A DNA stretch of 64,000 nt. It comes from Polyodon spathula. Lineage: Eukaryota > Chordata > Actinopteri > Acipenseriformes > Polyodontidae. Each line of letters starts with the position of its first letter. Position 1 is the first letter of the stretch. The position numbers and the translations under genes were made by a program. Positions 47,621-60,019 of the stretch are shown piece after piece. The DNA lies in contig NC_054558.1 of assembly GCF_017654505.1 (NCBI RefSeq), positions 14,375,628-14,439,627 on the forward strand, in the 5' to 3' direction. The notes beneath the pieces are model-generated. The model saw only the letters and a program-made list of their open reading frames with translations, was not told the DNA's origin and made no database searches.

Positions 47621-48269
47621 AAGATCACATTGCTGAGTGAGGAAGGGTAATTGCATGAAACTGATTGTAATAGAACATAGCGCACAAAATAAACTTCAAT
47701 GGAATTAATAGTGAAAGCCTCTTGGTGCTAATTTTGCACAGTACATCCCTCACAAGGGAAACATTTAACATCCTTGGAAAACAAGTAAGGAGGACAAGTG
47801 AAAGTATCAAACACACCTTTTATAAACCCAGTGGCCATGGTTCGGTAAGTATAATTGTAACGTTTCTGTAATATCAATCTAAAACCTTACAAAGTTGTTG
47901 TAAACAATATTTTTAATACAATGTATGTTGAATGTACAGTATGGTTTCTTTGATGGATGACATCCAAGATATTAGCATAGCCCCTTAATTAACAAGAAAT
48001 GACACCCACTGACTTGCACAGCCCTTAGGTACTTGCAGGAAACCCATGTCACAACAAAAAAGTGCAGGACTTTCATGAAGAGTAGCCATACAATCATAGC
48101 GTGCTAACTCTATTTCTGTTTTAAACATAACCATTGTTATCTAGAAATTATTCATTTGTGTGAAATAACATTTTTAAGGTAAATCATATTAGGAACTAAG
48201 TTAAGCGGGCAAACATTTTGGCTATTGCTTTCTTCAGTGTGTGTAACAATGAACATCTTTTGACCCGTA
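47621..48269. other. Non-coding stretch
   Basis: No gene is recognised. Confidence 0.4.
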
Positions 48270-48490
48270 TAGCTACATATGAACCAGTCTTTACTGGGTG
48301 AAAGCATCAGTCAATAGGCCAAGCAGCTTTGGTTAACGTGTAGAGGTGGGGACAATTACACACTCCGAGGAAGTGCAATGCTATCTGAAACCATGGCTTG
48401 CAAACAGAGATTTCTTTAACCTTGTATAGTACCATATATCATCTTTTTTTAAAAAGAAAATGTTTACTATAACATGTTTCTTTAAAAACT
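48270..48490 (+). repeat. Dispersed repeat R2, copy 2
   Basis: Shares GGTGAAAGCAT, GTCAATAGGCCAAGCAGCT, GTGGGGACAATT, CATGGCTTGCAAACAGAGAT and TTTTTTTAAAAAGAAAATG with 53600-53830. Confidence 0.55.
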
Positions 48491-49116
48491 GAAGTGATTT
48501 ATGGAATTATTTTGTTGGCTGGACTTTTAGTATAACGCAGTTCTGTGGTAAGAAGTTAGTTAAATGTCAAGCACACTCAGGGCAGTGTTTGAAGAGGTTT
48601 ACCACAGTGCACATTGACATAAAATGTACTTCCTCTTTACATAATTCTGGATGTCTCCCAACATTCTTGGCAAGGTGGAGAAAAAAAGAAAATCCCTTTT
48701 GCAAACAGATTGATAGTCACTTTGAACTGGTATCAAAGCGGCTCTTTCCCCTGCAACCCTGTTCAAGCTTAGGGATACACCAGTTTAGAGAAACCAACAA
48801 AACTCTTCATGTAAAACACAGTCTTGTGTTAACTACAAAAACAATCCCACCCCTTATTGTAAACCTGTTCTCACGTTATTTCTGACTCAAGGTTACTTCA
48901 CACCCTATTGTAAGCTTTTGTGAATGTAGTGCTCATAAAAGTTGAAAGACAATGGCTCTGGGTACAGAGAGGCACGATCCCATCACAACAAGGGAGTGAA
49001 CTGACCTGAATAACCCCTGCCTGCTGTTCCAGAGATTGTAGCGAACCAAAGAATTCCATAAATCAAACAGTTCTGTGCACTTCCTACACTTACTGCAACA
49101 CTCTGTGTGTAAAGGA
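48491..49116. other. Non-coding stretch
   Basis: No gene is recognised. The 98-codon frame at 48589-48885 has no recognisable domain. Confidence 0.35.
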
Positions 49117-49310
49117 GGGTCTTACCCTCTGTCCTAAATCTATTTCCACTTAATTTAAAACTGTGTCCTCTGGTTGTATTTTTTGTTCTGTGTTTAATGC
49201 AGTGATTTGGGTTAACTTTGTCAACTCCCTTTAAAATGTTAAAGACTTTAATCGAGTCCCCTTTAATTCATTTTCTTTGGCTGAGCAGATTCAGTTCTTT
49301 AAATCTGCCG
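49117..49310 (-). mobile_element. LINE ORF2 C-terminal fragment
   Basis: The minus strand resembles the end of LINE ORF2: a region equivalent to RRDLIKVFNILKG and then the conserved Arg-rich block before the 3' end. It aligns in layout with 52200-52400 and 54235-54450. Confidence 0.65.
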
Positions 49311-51289
49311 GTCACTGTTGGACAAATGTTGTATGTAAAATGATTTTACAGGGATTGCTTCAGAGTAATACGCTATATGAACATTAGCAATGCTTTTATC
49401 AACAAGCTATACTTTTTGCAAACCGCTCAAAAGGTTTTCTATAAACTGTTTTAAACACCTTGCTGTACAGGCGCTGACTTCACGGTGCTCCAGAGCTCAA
49501 GCACCCATGGATTATGATAAATAGGTGCTCAGCACCCACCCCAAACACTGTTTTATGCAATAAATGTGATTCATGATCTGTCATGTTAAAAACGTTGCCC
49601 TGAAATCAAATATTAAAAAACCATTAGATTAAGAGGTCGTGCATAGAGCAAATACTCCGTCCATGCTTGTACAATATAGTCAGTGTGGCAGTTTCACAAT
49701 CAGATTTGTGCTGTTAAAAAGTAAAATGTTAAAGTCAATCAAGTAATGGAGTTTTAAGCAAATGACTTTGATGTGCAGAGATTAAAACTTCACGAGACGT
49801 GTGTTTATAGAGAACTCAGCAGAAACATATCCCAATATCTAGCGTTCATAACATCATCGCATTTCTACTCACTGAAGGTAATAAAGACTTGGGGAATATG
49901 TTACCTGAGTACTGCAAATTTTGAAGAATCTGTTTCATCCTACATTGCTCATTCTCCAGCCTCAGAAGATGAGGCTGAATCATGTTGCTGTCCATTTCGA
50001 AGCACCTGCTAGCAGAAACAAGCCTATGCCTTGCTGATTTTCTCAAGTGATTGATACAATTTGAAGATGTTGCTACAAGGCTTTGACGCTATCCCAGTGG
50101 CATTTTTCAACCTTTTCTATAAGGGTACAGGAAGCTTGCTTTCTGCATCACCACTCTTTATGGAAAAGGTACTTCCACCTCTCCCCCCTAAGATGTCTGG
50201 TATATTTTTTTTAGTAACCCGAACAGCTCTGTTGTGTGTTTTCGTAAATACCTTACAGTTTCCATTACATTTCGGGCATGCAAAGTTTTCTCAGTGGGAT
50301 CTCTTTCTGCCTTAGGCCCTTTCTCAGCCACGGAAGCCTGGAACTTGCATGATCTTCACAGCCAGTCTTTGGCTTCAGTTACCAGGACTTAAAATATTTA
50401 ACAGCCCTCAGCTTTCTTACATGTGCAAACTGCTAGGAATCACTTTTTGTGACAATGCCCTTTTAGAAAGAGAGTTCACCAGGGAATTCAAAACTCTTAA
50501 TCCCTGCCAGTCCTGTTCTTGAAAGGGGTAGAAATGAGGCACGTGGAACCCTTTTTTTGAAGAAATCTTTTTTTTTTTTTTTTGGCACACTCTTGTGTAT
50601 ACAATTGCAAATATCACTTCCTCAGCTGGTAAAATAGCAAATTAGTATTAATGTACCTCCCCACCCAGAGTCTCTTATACTTTACCACCTGGGGAACATT
50701 CTGTATGATGTTAAAAGCAAATGTACTCCAGAACTGTCAATAGACCATCATTGTTACCAGCGTCTGCTTATAAAGAAACAGCACATGTTGTGATTCCCCG
50801 TGAAAGCATTAAAATGTATCAGATCTGCATGAAGTGATTCTACAAGGATAAACTGTCAATGTTCACTGGAGACTGCTGTCCAGCAAGTTTACCTTGCATT
50901 CATTCAAATCTAATAATAGTATGGCGGGCAAATTATATTGTTCCAAATTACATCGCTAAGCAAATTCAGAGCTTGAGCTAAAGAAAGTCATTGTCAGATT
51001 TCTCTTTTTTTTTTTTAAAATTCAGATTTTGCACCAGTGAGCACAATACTCCCTGAACGTTCATTATTTCTCTCATGAGGATATACAACCCTTTGGGGGC
51101 TCGTGGATTATTCGGCTCCCCTCACTCATGGAATAACTGCAGTACTCCATGATTGATGTTCCTCAATATTGCTTCAAAATATATGTCAACTATTTTTTTT
51201 TTACTTAAATGTGCAATATGCAGATTTTTTTTTTATAAAGCACCACTCAGTAATCGCAAAAAGTTTATACTTTCTTCTACCTGTTACTG
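49311..51289. other. Mostly unique stretch
   Basis: No gene is recognised. T-runs occur at about 50568-50582 and 51005-51016. 50870-51000 (AAATTACATCGCTAAGC, GGCGGGCAAATTATATTG) looks regulatory by composition. Confidence 0.35.
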
Positions 51290-52484
51290 AATCACTTCCT
51301 TCACTATATGGTAACAGTATCCTGGGAGACACTCAACATGGTTTGAGGAAAAGGAGATCGTGTCTAACTAACCTGCTTGATTTTTTTGAGGATGCAACAT
51401 TGATAATGGATAATTGCAACGCATATGACATGGTTTATTTAGATTTCCAGAAAGCTTTTGACAAAGTCCCACATAAAAGATTAATTCTCAAACTGAACGC
51501 AGTAGGGATTCAAGGAAACACATGTACATGGATTAGGGAGTGGTTAGCATGTAGAAAACAGAAAGTACTGATTAGAGGAGAAACCTCAGAATGGAGTGTG
51601 GTAACCAGTGGTGTACCACAGGGATCAGTATTAGGTCCTCTGCTATTCCTAATCTACATTAATGATTTAGATTCTGGTATAGTAAGCAAGCTTGTTAAAT
51701 TTGCAGACGACACAAAAGTAGGAGGAGTGGCAAACACTGTTGCAGCAGCAAAGGTCATTCAAAATGATCTAGACAAGATTCAGAACTGGGCAGACACACG
51801 GTAAATGACATTTAATAGAGAAAAGTGTAAGATACTGCACACAGGAAATAAAAATGTGCATTATAAATATCATATGGGAGATACTGAAATTTAAGGGACT
51901 GTGAAAAAAACCTAGGAGTTTTTGTTGACTCAGAAAGGTCTTCATCTAGACAATGTGGGGAAGCTATAAAAAAGGCCAACAAGATGCTCGGATACATTGT
52001 GAAAAGTGTTGAATTTAAATCAAGGGAAGTAATGTTAAAACTGTACAATGCATTAGGAAGACCTCAACTTGAATATTGTGTTCAGTTCTGGTCACCTCGC
52101 TACAAAAAGGTTATTGCTGCTCTAGAAAGAGTCCAAAGAAGAGCGACCAGAATTATTCCGGGTTTAAAAGGCATGTCATATGCAGACAGGATAAAATAAT
52201 TGAATCTATTCAGTCTTGAACAAAGAAGACCATGCAGCGACCTAATTCAAGCATTCAAAATTCTAAAAGGTATTGACAATGTTGACCCAAGGGACTTTTT
52301 CGACCTGAAAAAAGAAACAAGGACCAGGGGTCACAAATGGAGATTAGACAAAGGCGCATTCAGAACAGAAAATAGGAGGCACTTTTTTACACAGAGAATC
52401 ATGAGAGTCTGGAATCAACTCCCCATAATGTTGTTGAAGCTGACACCCAGGGATCCTTCAAGAAGCTGCTTCTGGGATCAATAA
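51290..52484 (+). pseudogene. LINE ORF2 reverse transcriptase pseudogene
   Basis: The first open part (51169-51804) contains DTQHGLRKRRSCLTNLLDFF, VYLDFQKAFDKVPHKRL (finger/palm, first catalytic Asp), TSGVPQGSVLGPLLFLIYIN and KFADDTKVGG (the FADD active site). The frame is then broken by a TAA (51802-51804) and, after further decay at about 51880-51920, resumes in other frames. These give KKANKMLGYIVKSVEF, LYNALGRPQLEYCVQFWSPR, ERVQRRATRIIPGLKG and, after a TAA at 52197-52199, NLFSLEQRRPCSDLIQAFKI and the FRTENRRHFFTQRI block. There is no endonuclease domain because the copy is 5'-truncated. The polymerase residues are intact but no full-length enzyme is possible. Confidence 0.9.
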
Positions 52485-52600
52485 GATACTAACAACCAAA
52501 CGAGCAAGATGGGCCAAAAATCTGCATATCGCTACAACTAAAAGACCTTCAGCACAAAGATGGGCTGTAAGAAAATATAATAAGCAGTAAGAAAATACAA
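51290..52600 (+). mobile_element. LINE (CR1/L2-like) 5'-truncated insertion
   Basis: The largest LINE piece in the window, covering most of the reverse-transcriptase domain, the C-terminal part and a decayed 3' end (AACAACCAAACGAGCAAGAT then GGGCC). Related smaller fragments lie at 4188, 7846, 8965, 42155, 49117 and 54235. Confidence 0.88.
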
Positions 52601-53454
52601 TGGATTTTAAAGCTTAGTTATCACTCCTTAAGGTATGTGAACATCCAATGTCATCTACTCAACACACACTAGGTGAGTCAAACAGCCATAGGGGTCACAG
52701 ATTGCCCTTTTAATTCTGTAGAGCATACAGCCACTGCCAGCAGTGCAGACCTCTGAAAATACAGCACCATGCTGGGCAGAGCCTGCAGCACTGGAACAAA
52801 CAAGAACATCCTTATTAAACACCAAACAAACAATGTCCTTATGGAAAGGCTAACCTAGAAACCAGGAACCACTCCTTTGAGATGTAGCAGCGGAGGGTGC
52901 TGCAGTAAAGAGCCAACATTCATGACAAGTTAAAGTGACTATTGTAGGAAAAGGCTCATAGTCATACAAACTGCTTCCTCTCCCTCCCTACACGTTGTAC
53001 AGTGTTGGACCCTCCTGACTGCCTGGCATTGTGTGCTAAATTTAGCCCCATTATTATGTGTGTAGGGCAGAACCACTTTCATATCAAATACCTCACTACA
53101 GAAAGTCTTCCCAGGGGTACAGGATCAAAGGTCTCCCCTATTGTAACTCACTTCCCGTTTCCTTTTTTTAGCTTTTACAGGTTTTCTTCTGATATTATTT
53201 TTTCAATGAATATCGCCACCTACAGGCCCCTTCATGCACTACACTGGCCCAGCCTGCGACCACCACCCCCCCCTCCACAATTGTAAACAGGAGGATTTTG
53301 CCTTGGAACCCTTGTCTTAGAGGATACAAATGTCACACTTTTTAAAGTTTTAAATATATAGAGAGAACTGCTTGTCAAATTGTGATTAAATTAGCTGTAG
53401 TTAACAAAACAATGTCATAAATGTTGTGCACATTTTGCACTTCTATTAGCTACA
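52601..53454. other. Non-coding stretch
   Basis: No gene is recognised. Confidence 0.35.
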
Positions 53455-53830
53455 TAGGTCTCAAACGTGAAGTTTTTAAAGAAAGACGTGTTGTAGCAAA
53501 CATGTATTTTCATTTTAAAACAGACAACTGGTACTACACTAAGTTTTCAGTTTACTTGCCTTTTGCCTTCTTTGGAAGTCTGTTACTTCTTCTGTTACGG
53601 GTCAAAGCGTGTTACTGGATGTAATAAACAAGTCAGCCAATAGAGGAAGCAGCTCATTGGTGTTGAGAACAATCCAGTGAAAAGTAGTGGGGACAAGTTC
53701 ACTTTCCAGGTGACCCAGGAAGTACAGGATAGTCTAAAAGCATGGCCTGCAAACAGATATTTCTTTTAACCTAGTGTAGTAACAGATAACCTGTTTTTAA
53801 AGAAAAATGTTTCAAATGTTTCAAAACTGC
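53455..53830 (+). repeat. Dispersed repeat R2, copy 3 (longest)
   Basis: About 375 bp matching 24410-24690 in its first half and 48270-48490 in its second half. It shows that those two partial copies belong to one repeat. Confidence 0.6.
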
Positions 53831-54234
53831 ACATTTACTAACTGGACTACCAAAAACAAAGGGATATGTGTTACATGTATGGCTAATTAAACAATTGATA
53901 TATGTTACAGGTATGTGAAAAAGTTGTTAAAGATTTAAATAAACAACTACAACAACAAAATGCCATACCTGTCACTGCAGTTAAACTGTTTATTTTACAA
54001 GCTTTTTATATGGACTTGGAGGAAGCCAAATTATCTTCCACAACACTAGGATGTTTTTCCTGTCCAACATGCAACTGCACTGCCATGATACTAGTAGGAA
54101 ACTATGGGGTGCTACTGGAGGTCCAATACAATCAAACCTCTACTGACACCCTGTGCACTTAATTTCCTTGTAGCCTTAATGAAACAAAAGAACATCCACC
54201 AAATTATGTGGCAGGATAAAGGGGATTCCAATGG
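53831..54234. other. Non-coding stretch
   Basis: No gene is recognised. The frame at 53902-54162 (86 codons, with CFSCPTCNC) has no family I recognise. Confidence 0.3.
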
Positions 54235-54450
54235 ATTTAAGAACATTTTCAATTCAGTGGAGGCCCATTCAGTTGATCTCAGAACTTTGTCCCTTTGGGC
54301 CTTAAAGAATACCAATGATCCTGTATCAACAACATGGTTAGGTAACCCATTCCCTACCCTCACCACACTTTGTGTTAAGAAGTGTCTCCTACCCTCTTTT
54401 CTAAGTCTATCTCCCATTAATTTCCAACTGTGTCCTGAGTCTGAAAATCA
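54235..54450 (-). mobile_element. LINE ORF2 C-terminal fragment
   Basis: The minus strand encodes RLRKEGRRHFLTQSVVRVGN and GLPNHVVDTGSL, the end of a CR1/L2-like ORF2 parallel to the 52330-52450 region. Confidence 0.75.
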
Positions 54451-55010
54451 AAAAGGTTAACAACAAAACAGGTCAGTTTTAAAAAAAAAAGTAGATTACC
54501 ATACAAAATATGAAAAATACAGACATACAAACAGGCACCTCCATATATCTCAATAGGCTCATTCTCATTATTTATAAAGCAACTTCCATCATATCCCCAT
54601 GACAAAATTAAAGCCATCTGTATCTTGATAAAGCAGATCACCATAAGCAATATAGGTGCATCTACAGTGCTTATTCCACTTAATAACCTTTTCAATATTT
54701 TAATATTTTGGTATTAATCTAGCGTTCATTGCACAAGTCACTAAGCAGATGCTTGATCTAAGGATTGTCATCTTACACATTCATGGAGTGCTGTGTATTT
54801 GTTTCAATAATGAGGACACTCGTCGCTTTTCTCTCTAGGGGCATAGCTACCATGCTTCATAAAAGTTCATGGAATATCCCTTACATTTTAACGTGACCAT
54901 ATAGTGTTTCCAGTTGTGCATTTGGGCAGCATGGCTGAAGCAAGTTCTCAATGGGGGACTAAGCTGTCAGGCTTGTTTGGTGTAAGGCTACATCAGCCTG
55001 GGAGCACACT
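54451..55010. other. Non-coding stretch
   Basis: No gene is recognised. Confidence 0.4.
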
Positions 55011-55430
55011 GTCACGTTAATAATTGGAAGGGTTCCTCTGCTAAATGAGTTCCAGTTTACCTTCTGTTATTGGGCTGTGCTATTTTTACTAGGGTGATCA
55101 CGTGGGGCCATGTAGGGGGATGGCGGGCAAGTGACTGGGTTGTAATCCTGTCTGTCAGGGATGTTAGTTGTAAGAAGGAAGGTGATAAATACAACAGGGT
55201 GGCCTGTGCTGTTCAGAAAAGCAAGTTACCAGTTTGGTGAGGCACCTCGCACAGCTATGGCATGGTGCTCAGTATAGCGACATTGTGGGTTGCTCCTGCC
55301 TATTCTCTGAGACATTGTAATAAATGAAAGCTCTTTCACCTGCCTGGGTTTGTTTCAGGCAGAAACTCGGACTCCTGTGTGTCTTGATATCTGTACCACG
55401 AGCCGTCCTGAAAGACCCCACTAACTATTT
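55011..55430 (+). mobile_element. Possible LTR-like segment
   Basis: It begins TGTCACGTTAATAATTGG. It contains a GATAAATACAAC possible TATA region and an AATAAATGAAAGC signal near 55319, followed by about 100 bp of CT/GT-rich sequence, as in an LTR R-U5. I could not find a matching right end with a target duplication. Confidence 0.3.
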
Positions 55431-56914
55431 CAGTATGCGCCTCTCTATATGCTGATATTCTCAGTACATCTTTCTAAAGAATCCTCCACTATATCCCCAT
55501 CACAGGGTGGGAATATTGTTAATGGAATGTTATATAGAATCAAGTTAATAAACTGCTGACCTCATTATTAGCATTGCAGTTCAAGCTCTCTAGAACGATA
55601 ATAACATTTACATATAGACAAGGTTTTTATTCATTCTTGCAGTTTTAAAAACATAAGTGGTTTTGGTCAATTAAGCAACCAACATGAATTAATAGTAAAA
55701 GCCCAAAAACTTTCTAAATAAAAAGAAAATATCAATTCTTAAATAAGAATATTAATCAGTGATCCAAAAACACTCATTTGATTTATTGCACACTGCATTG
55801 TGGAGCCAATACCCCCTTCAACTGGTACAAACAAAACTGAGACCCATGTCAACTAAATAAAGTACTAAAGATAATCCACCCTTCTCTGACCTTAGGCACT
55901 ACAAACCGAAATGTATCAGCTGATCGTGAAGAGTAGTTTATTTGTTCTTTACAGAACAGGTCGCAAAGATAATTGGACAGACCAGCTCATGCGTTGCCAA
56001 CTAAACAAAAGTGAAAGAGAATTCTCCAGCCTCTAAGGTCAGTCCCATCTCACTCTGCTCTCCTCCCAACAATGGCATGTTTTGTAGGCGCATAAAGGAA
56101 TGAACCCACACAAATGATTGCCAACAACACAGAGCTTCGAGGGGTTTATTTTGAGAGAGATATGAAGCACAAAGTCTGCTTTCTTAACCCAGAGCCACTG
56201 CAGTTGTGACACAGTCTTTCAGGATTTAGATCTAAAAACAATGCTGTTGTAGCATGATTACAAGCCAAAATAAAAGACGTTACTCTAACTAAACTACAAG
56301 GCAGGAGGGCACACATCCAGTGCTCAAGGTCTGGAGTCCTGCAGGTCTGGTAAGTATCATTAAATAATGGTCTGGAAGGAGATTCAATTGGTTGAAATTT
56401 AAGTCATTTGGGGTACAGTGGAACAAAGACTAGGCTGCAGACCTCTATGACCAGGATTGTACCCTCTTGTACTGATTCAATGGAATACGAACATTCCCTG
56501 TTTCTGCAGCTATTCATCAAACTTCCACACATATGAAGACCTGAATCTGCAGCAGGGGTATATCCATGGCTCACCCAGTTAGCAAACAGGCCCATCCAAA
56601 TCTGTGCCTATCTGAATGTCAAGTTTAAGTAAACAAATCATGTGCAAGCCATGTTTGATGGACAGCTTGTGAGGCAGTTGGCACGGATCTGTTGTCCCAG
56701 ACATTTTCATATTTCAACTTTATTTAAAATGTGCAGTTTTTTAAGCAAACTTGCAGACTAATTATTAGTAGTGCGGCAATCAACATGCCAAAACAATTGA
56801 GTATTTCAGATAATGAAGCCACAAAAACAACTCACTCTATCTACTTCAGCAGTGGAAATGAAGACTACTAGATACTACTTTGTGAATTGAACAGCCGCTT
56901 TCAAAATTACATTG

Positions 56915-56917
<3 letters not shown>
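55431..56917. other. Non-coding stretch
   Basis: No gene or assignable repeat is seen. Confidence 0.4.

Positions 56918-56995
<78 letters not shown>
56918..56995. repeat. AT microsatellite
   Basis: About 39 uninterrupted AT units. Confidence 0.95.
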
Positions 56996-56999
<4 letters not shown>

Positions 57000-57254
57000 C
57001 TACTTCAAACATTTTAAATGCAATATTTGATGTATTCAGGGTTTTAATGGATTTCAATTATTTTTACAATGTTAACTATTTCCTGTGATGTCAGACCTTT
57101 GGTCATTGCCCATCTACCCTAAGTTGTGGCCCACCCACATTTCCAAGCCTAGCCACGCCACTGATCTGCAGTAACAAACATGTCAACTTGTGTTAACATT
57201 CAATAAGACTTTCAATGATAATTATACAGCACATCTGTAAACATACTCACCCTC

Positions 57255-57571
57255 ACTTCAGCAACGCCCCACAACTGCCCAGAGTACCAAGACTGCCCAG
57301 CTAAATTTACACCCAGGAGCTCCACAGAGCATGTCAGACCATCACTGCAGGTGTGCTCTTGAGTTCACAGGGTGCCTGGCCAGTAAGTGGAGCACTGGAT
57401 TGAAACAGTCCCTGAAGAGCTTGGCTCTCTAAAGTGCCAGAGCCAATGCGATGCTCCTTTTGGAATCCACAGCGAAGACCGACCGAACTTCTCACAGCTG
57501 GAACACAAACTAGCAGTCTCCCGATTTCATGACTTAGTCTGCACACCACGCAACCATGCTTTTACCAGGTG
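57255..57571 (-). mobile_element. SINE family B, copy 4 (tail missing)
   Basis: Minus-strand copy. Its head (complement of CACGCAACCATGCTTTTACC) lies at the right, near 57547-57571, followed by the GCATTGGCTC and GGCCAGGCACCC body. The CAATTGGGCA tail present in other copies is not found at the left end. Confidence 0.65.
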
Positions 57572-58887
57572 AGGCACTCAGGACCCTGCCACTGTGTTCT
57601 TATATAGTAATTTACCAAGACACACAGCAGAATGCAGCTTGTGAAATGATCTGGCCAGAGAACTCTCCAGAATAGAACCCCTTACAAGACAGTCTGAACT
57701 GTCCCATTGGGCTTGCTTTTTTATCCCGGTGCAGCCCTCTGAAGAAACCAAAGCATAGCCAACACTAGAAGCACAATGGAAATGGAACCAATATTGCACA
57801 GTGGTTCTGATATAGAAGCACACAGGTATGGTGGCATGATACTGCAGCAGACAGTGCATGGGTTGGGATACCATTGCTAAGGTGGTTCTATTCTTCTAAT
57901 GGTTACTTTTTCTGTCCAGGTACTACAATTGCCACTTAGGGCACAACCATTTTTGTTGAAGATAAGAGAAACAATCACAAAGCAAAAGCATGATGGTGTT
58001 CTTCAAACAAATGTTTTTGTTTGTTTTGTTTCAGACAATGGGTGCAATGTATTTTTCAGACGTCCAGCCTTTCCTAGGTTTAATAAGGCTGGAACGTTAT
58101 GTTCTACATTTATAGGTTTAACTAGCTAGGAAGCTTAATAGCCCGACAAACATGATGATCTGTTTAGAGCTACCCTTTCAAGTGGTTGCTTTCTCCCTCA
58201 TTTAGGCTTTTGTTCTCCAACCACAGCTTACGAAAAACGAGAACATAAAGCGAGTAATGAGAGAGCTCACGGAAGCACCACGTGAGGGAGAAAAACCTTT
58301 TGCGTGGCTGACTTTGAGCTAAATAGAATTGGAAGAAAGTCTGATTAATGGACGCAAGAGGACAAACTACAGAAATGTCTTCGGGCTCTGAATTAATAAC
58401 AAGCATAAAGTTGAAAGGCATCTTTTATCCAAACATCTAATTAAGAAGCAGTGCATTATTTCTCGATAAGGACACGCATCCCAAACTTGTCATCTAGCTT
58501 AAGGTCAGATCAGAAGCTCATGTGTAATAAGCTTTTAAGAGTGCTGTTTACTTGTTGGTACCCAAGAGGTCCTGAAGGCTTAGCGGAAAATGCCAGAGGA
58601 TTTCAATGGAATGAGGAAGGTGGTTCAGACCTGGCATTTAGGATTTTTCTGACAAGTTCAAAGCAAGCTCAGTCAGGTAAAAGTAAATTTAGGAAAAACA
58701 ATACTTCAGTATTGGAGCAACACAACCCAGGACTATTTAGAATGATTGCAACCATACTAAAATAGGAAGAGAAATGTTTAGCCAACCAACTGCTTCCCAT
58801 CATATTGACCCTGAAATCCTTGCTGAGGTAAAATAACCAAGGAAGTTAAACTATAAAAGACTGCCTGAAAGTAAGACATAACAGTGA
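57572..58887. other. Unique stretch with a regulatory-like block
   Basis: No gene is recognised. 58140-58500 (GAATTAATAACAAGC, ACATCTAATTAAGAAGCAG, CTGATTAATGGACGC) is a candidate conserved non-coding element by composition. Confidence 0.35.
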
Positions 58888-58975
58888 GAATGTTTTTTAA
58901 CCTATTATAGTACCAGATATCAGTTATAAAATGACATTTCAAAACTGTCTTCCAGAACAGATTTTTAAACAAAAG
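58888..58975 (+). repeat. Dispersed repeat R2, short fragment
   Basis: TTTTTTAACCTATTATAGTACCAGATATC followed by AAAACTG matches the end of R2 at 48415-48440. Confidence 0.45.
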
Positions 58976-58985
58976 GCAAACTAGC

Positions 58986-59391
58986 CTCCTAGCCAGGGTT
59001 AGCATATATATACATGCAAGTGTGAACTAGTCTAGCCAGGGTTAGCATACAGATAAATGTAAGTATGAACTAGTCTCCTAGCCAGGGATAGCATATAGAC
59101 GAATGCAAGTGTGAACTAGTATCCTAGCCAAGGCTACCATACAGATAAATGTAAGTGTGAACTAGTCTCCTCGCCAGGGATAGCATATAGACAAATGCAA
59201 GTGTAAACTAGTCTCCTAGCCAGAGTTAGCATATAGACAAATGCAAGTGTAAACTAGTCTCGTAGCCAGAGTTGGCATATAGATAAATGCAAGTGTGAAC
59301 TAGTCTCCTAGCCAAGGCTAGCATATACACGAATGTAGGTGTGAACTAGTCTCTTACCCAGGGATAGCCTATAGATGAATGCAAGTGTGAA
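58986..59391. repeat. 46-bp minisatellite, about 9 copies
   Basis: The unit is of the form CTCCTAGCCAGGG(T/A)TAGC, then ATATAGAC.AATGCAAGTG, then TGAACTAGT. One unit is 4 bp short. Units differ by scattered substitutions, including GCCAAGGCTA variants, so higher-order sub-families may exist. Confidence 0.92.
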
Positions 59392-60019
59392 GATGTGGAA
59401 TCATATACCAGATCTTGAAGATATTTGATTATAGTGCAAGTCAATGACAGTACTGCGGTTCTATGAGCTGTAGATCTGGTACAAGGTCAAAACTGGTATA
59501 AGGCAAAGTTCACAGTCAAGTGGTGTTCAGAAACAGACTCTGGTAAACCAGCAAATACTCAATGTAGGACATACTTCACTTACCAGACATCTAAGTTCAG
59601 TTATTTTGAAAGATGGAGCTGGGCTGTTCCGGATATTATTATGATTTGTTTGTGGTTAAACAGATTAAACACCCAGTCGTCATCATGCAGAACAGCTTGT
59701 AGTGTTGTCTAGCTAATTGGTAATTGGGGTCAAAAAGAATGATCTGTTTTCTCAGAGTTTTAAGTGTAGAAGATCCAAGATTAAGGAAGCCGATTGTCTG
59801 TATGTCACTTATATTTGTACAAGGTGGACAAGCACTTATTCAATTGTGATGACACTTGGTAGGACTTTTTTTTTTTTTTTTTTTTTTTACATATTTGAGA
59901 GTATCAGAATCTGGAAATACGAACGCTTGTTTGTTTGTCTGTCTGTATGTTAAATGTACATTCGGTGACGCTTTACTTTATTCTGTCTATAAGCTAGCAT
60001 TTGCAGCTATCTGCAGTAT
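59392..60019. other. Stretch with R3-type repeat and poly-T
   Basis: No gene is recognised. 59770-59955 resembles repeat R3 (AATTGTGATGACACTTGG, TTTGTCTGTCTGTATG), split by a T-run (59866-59888). Confidence 0.45.
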
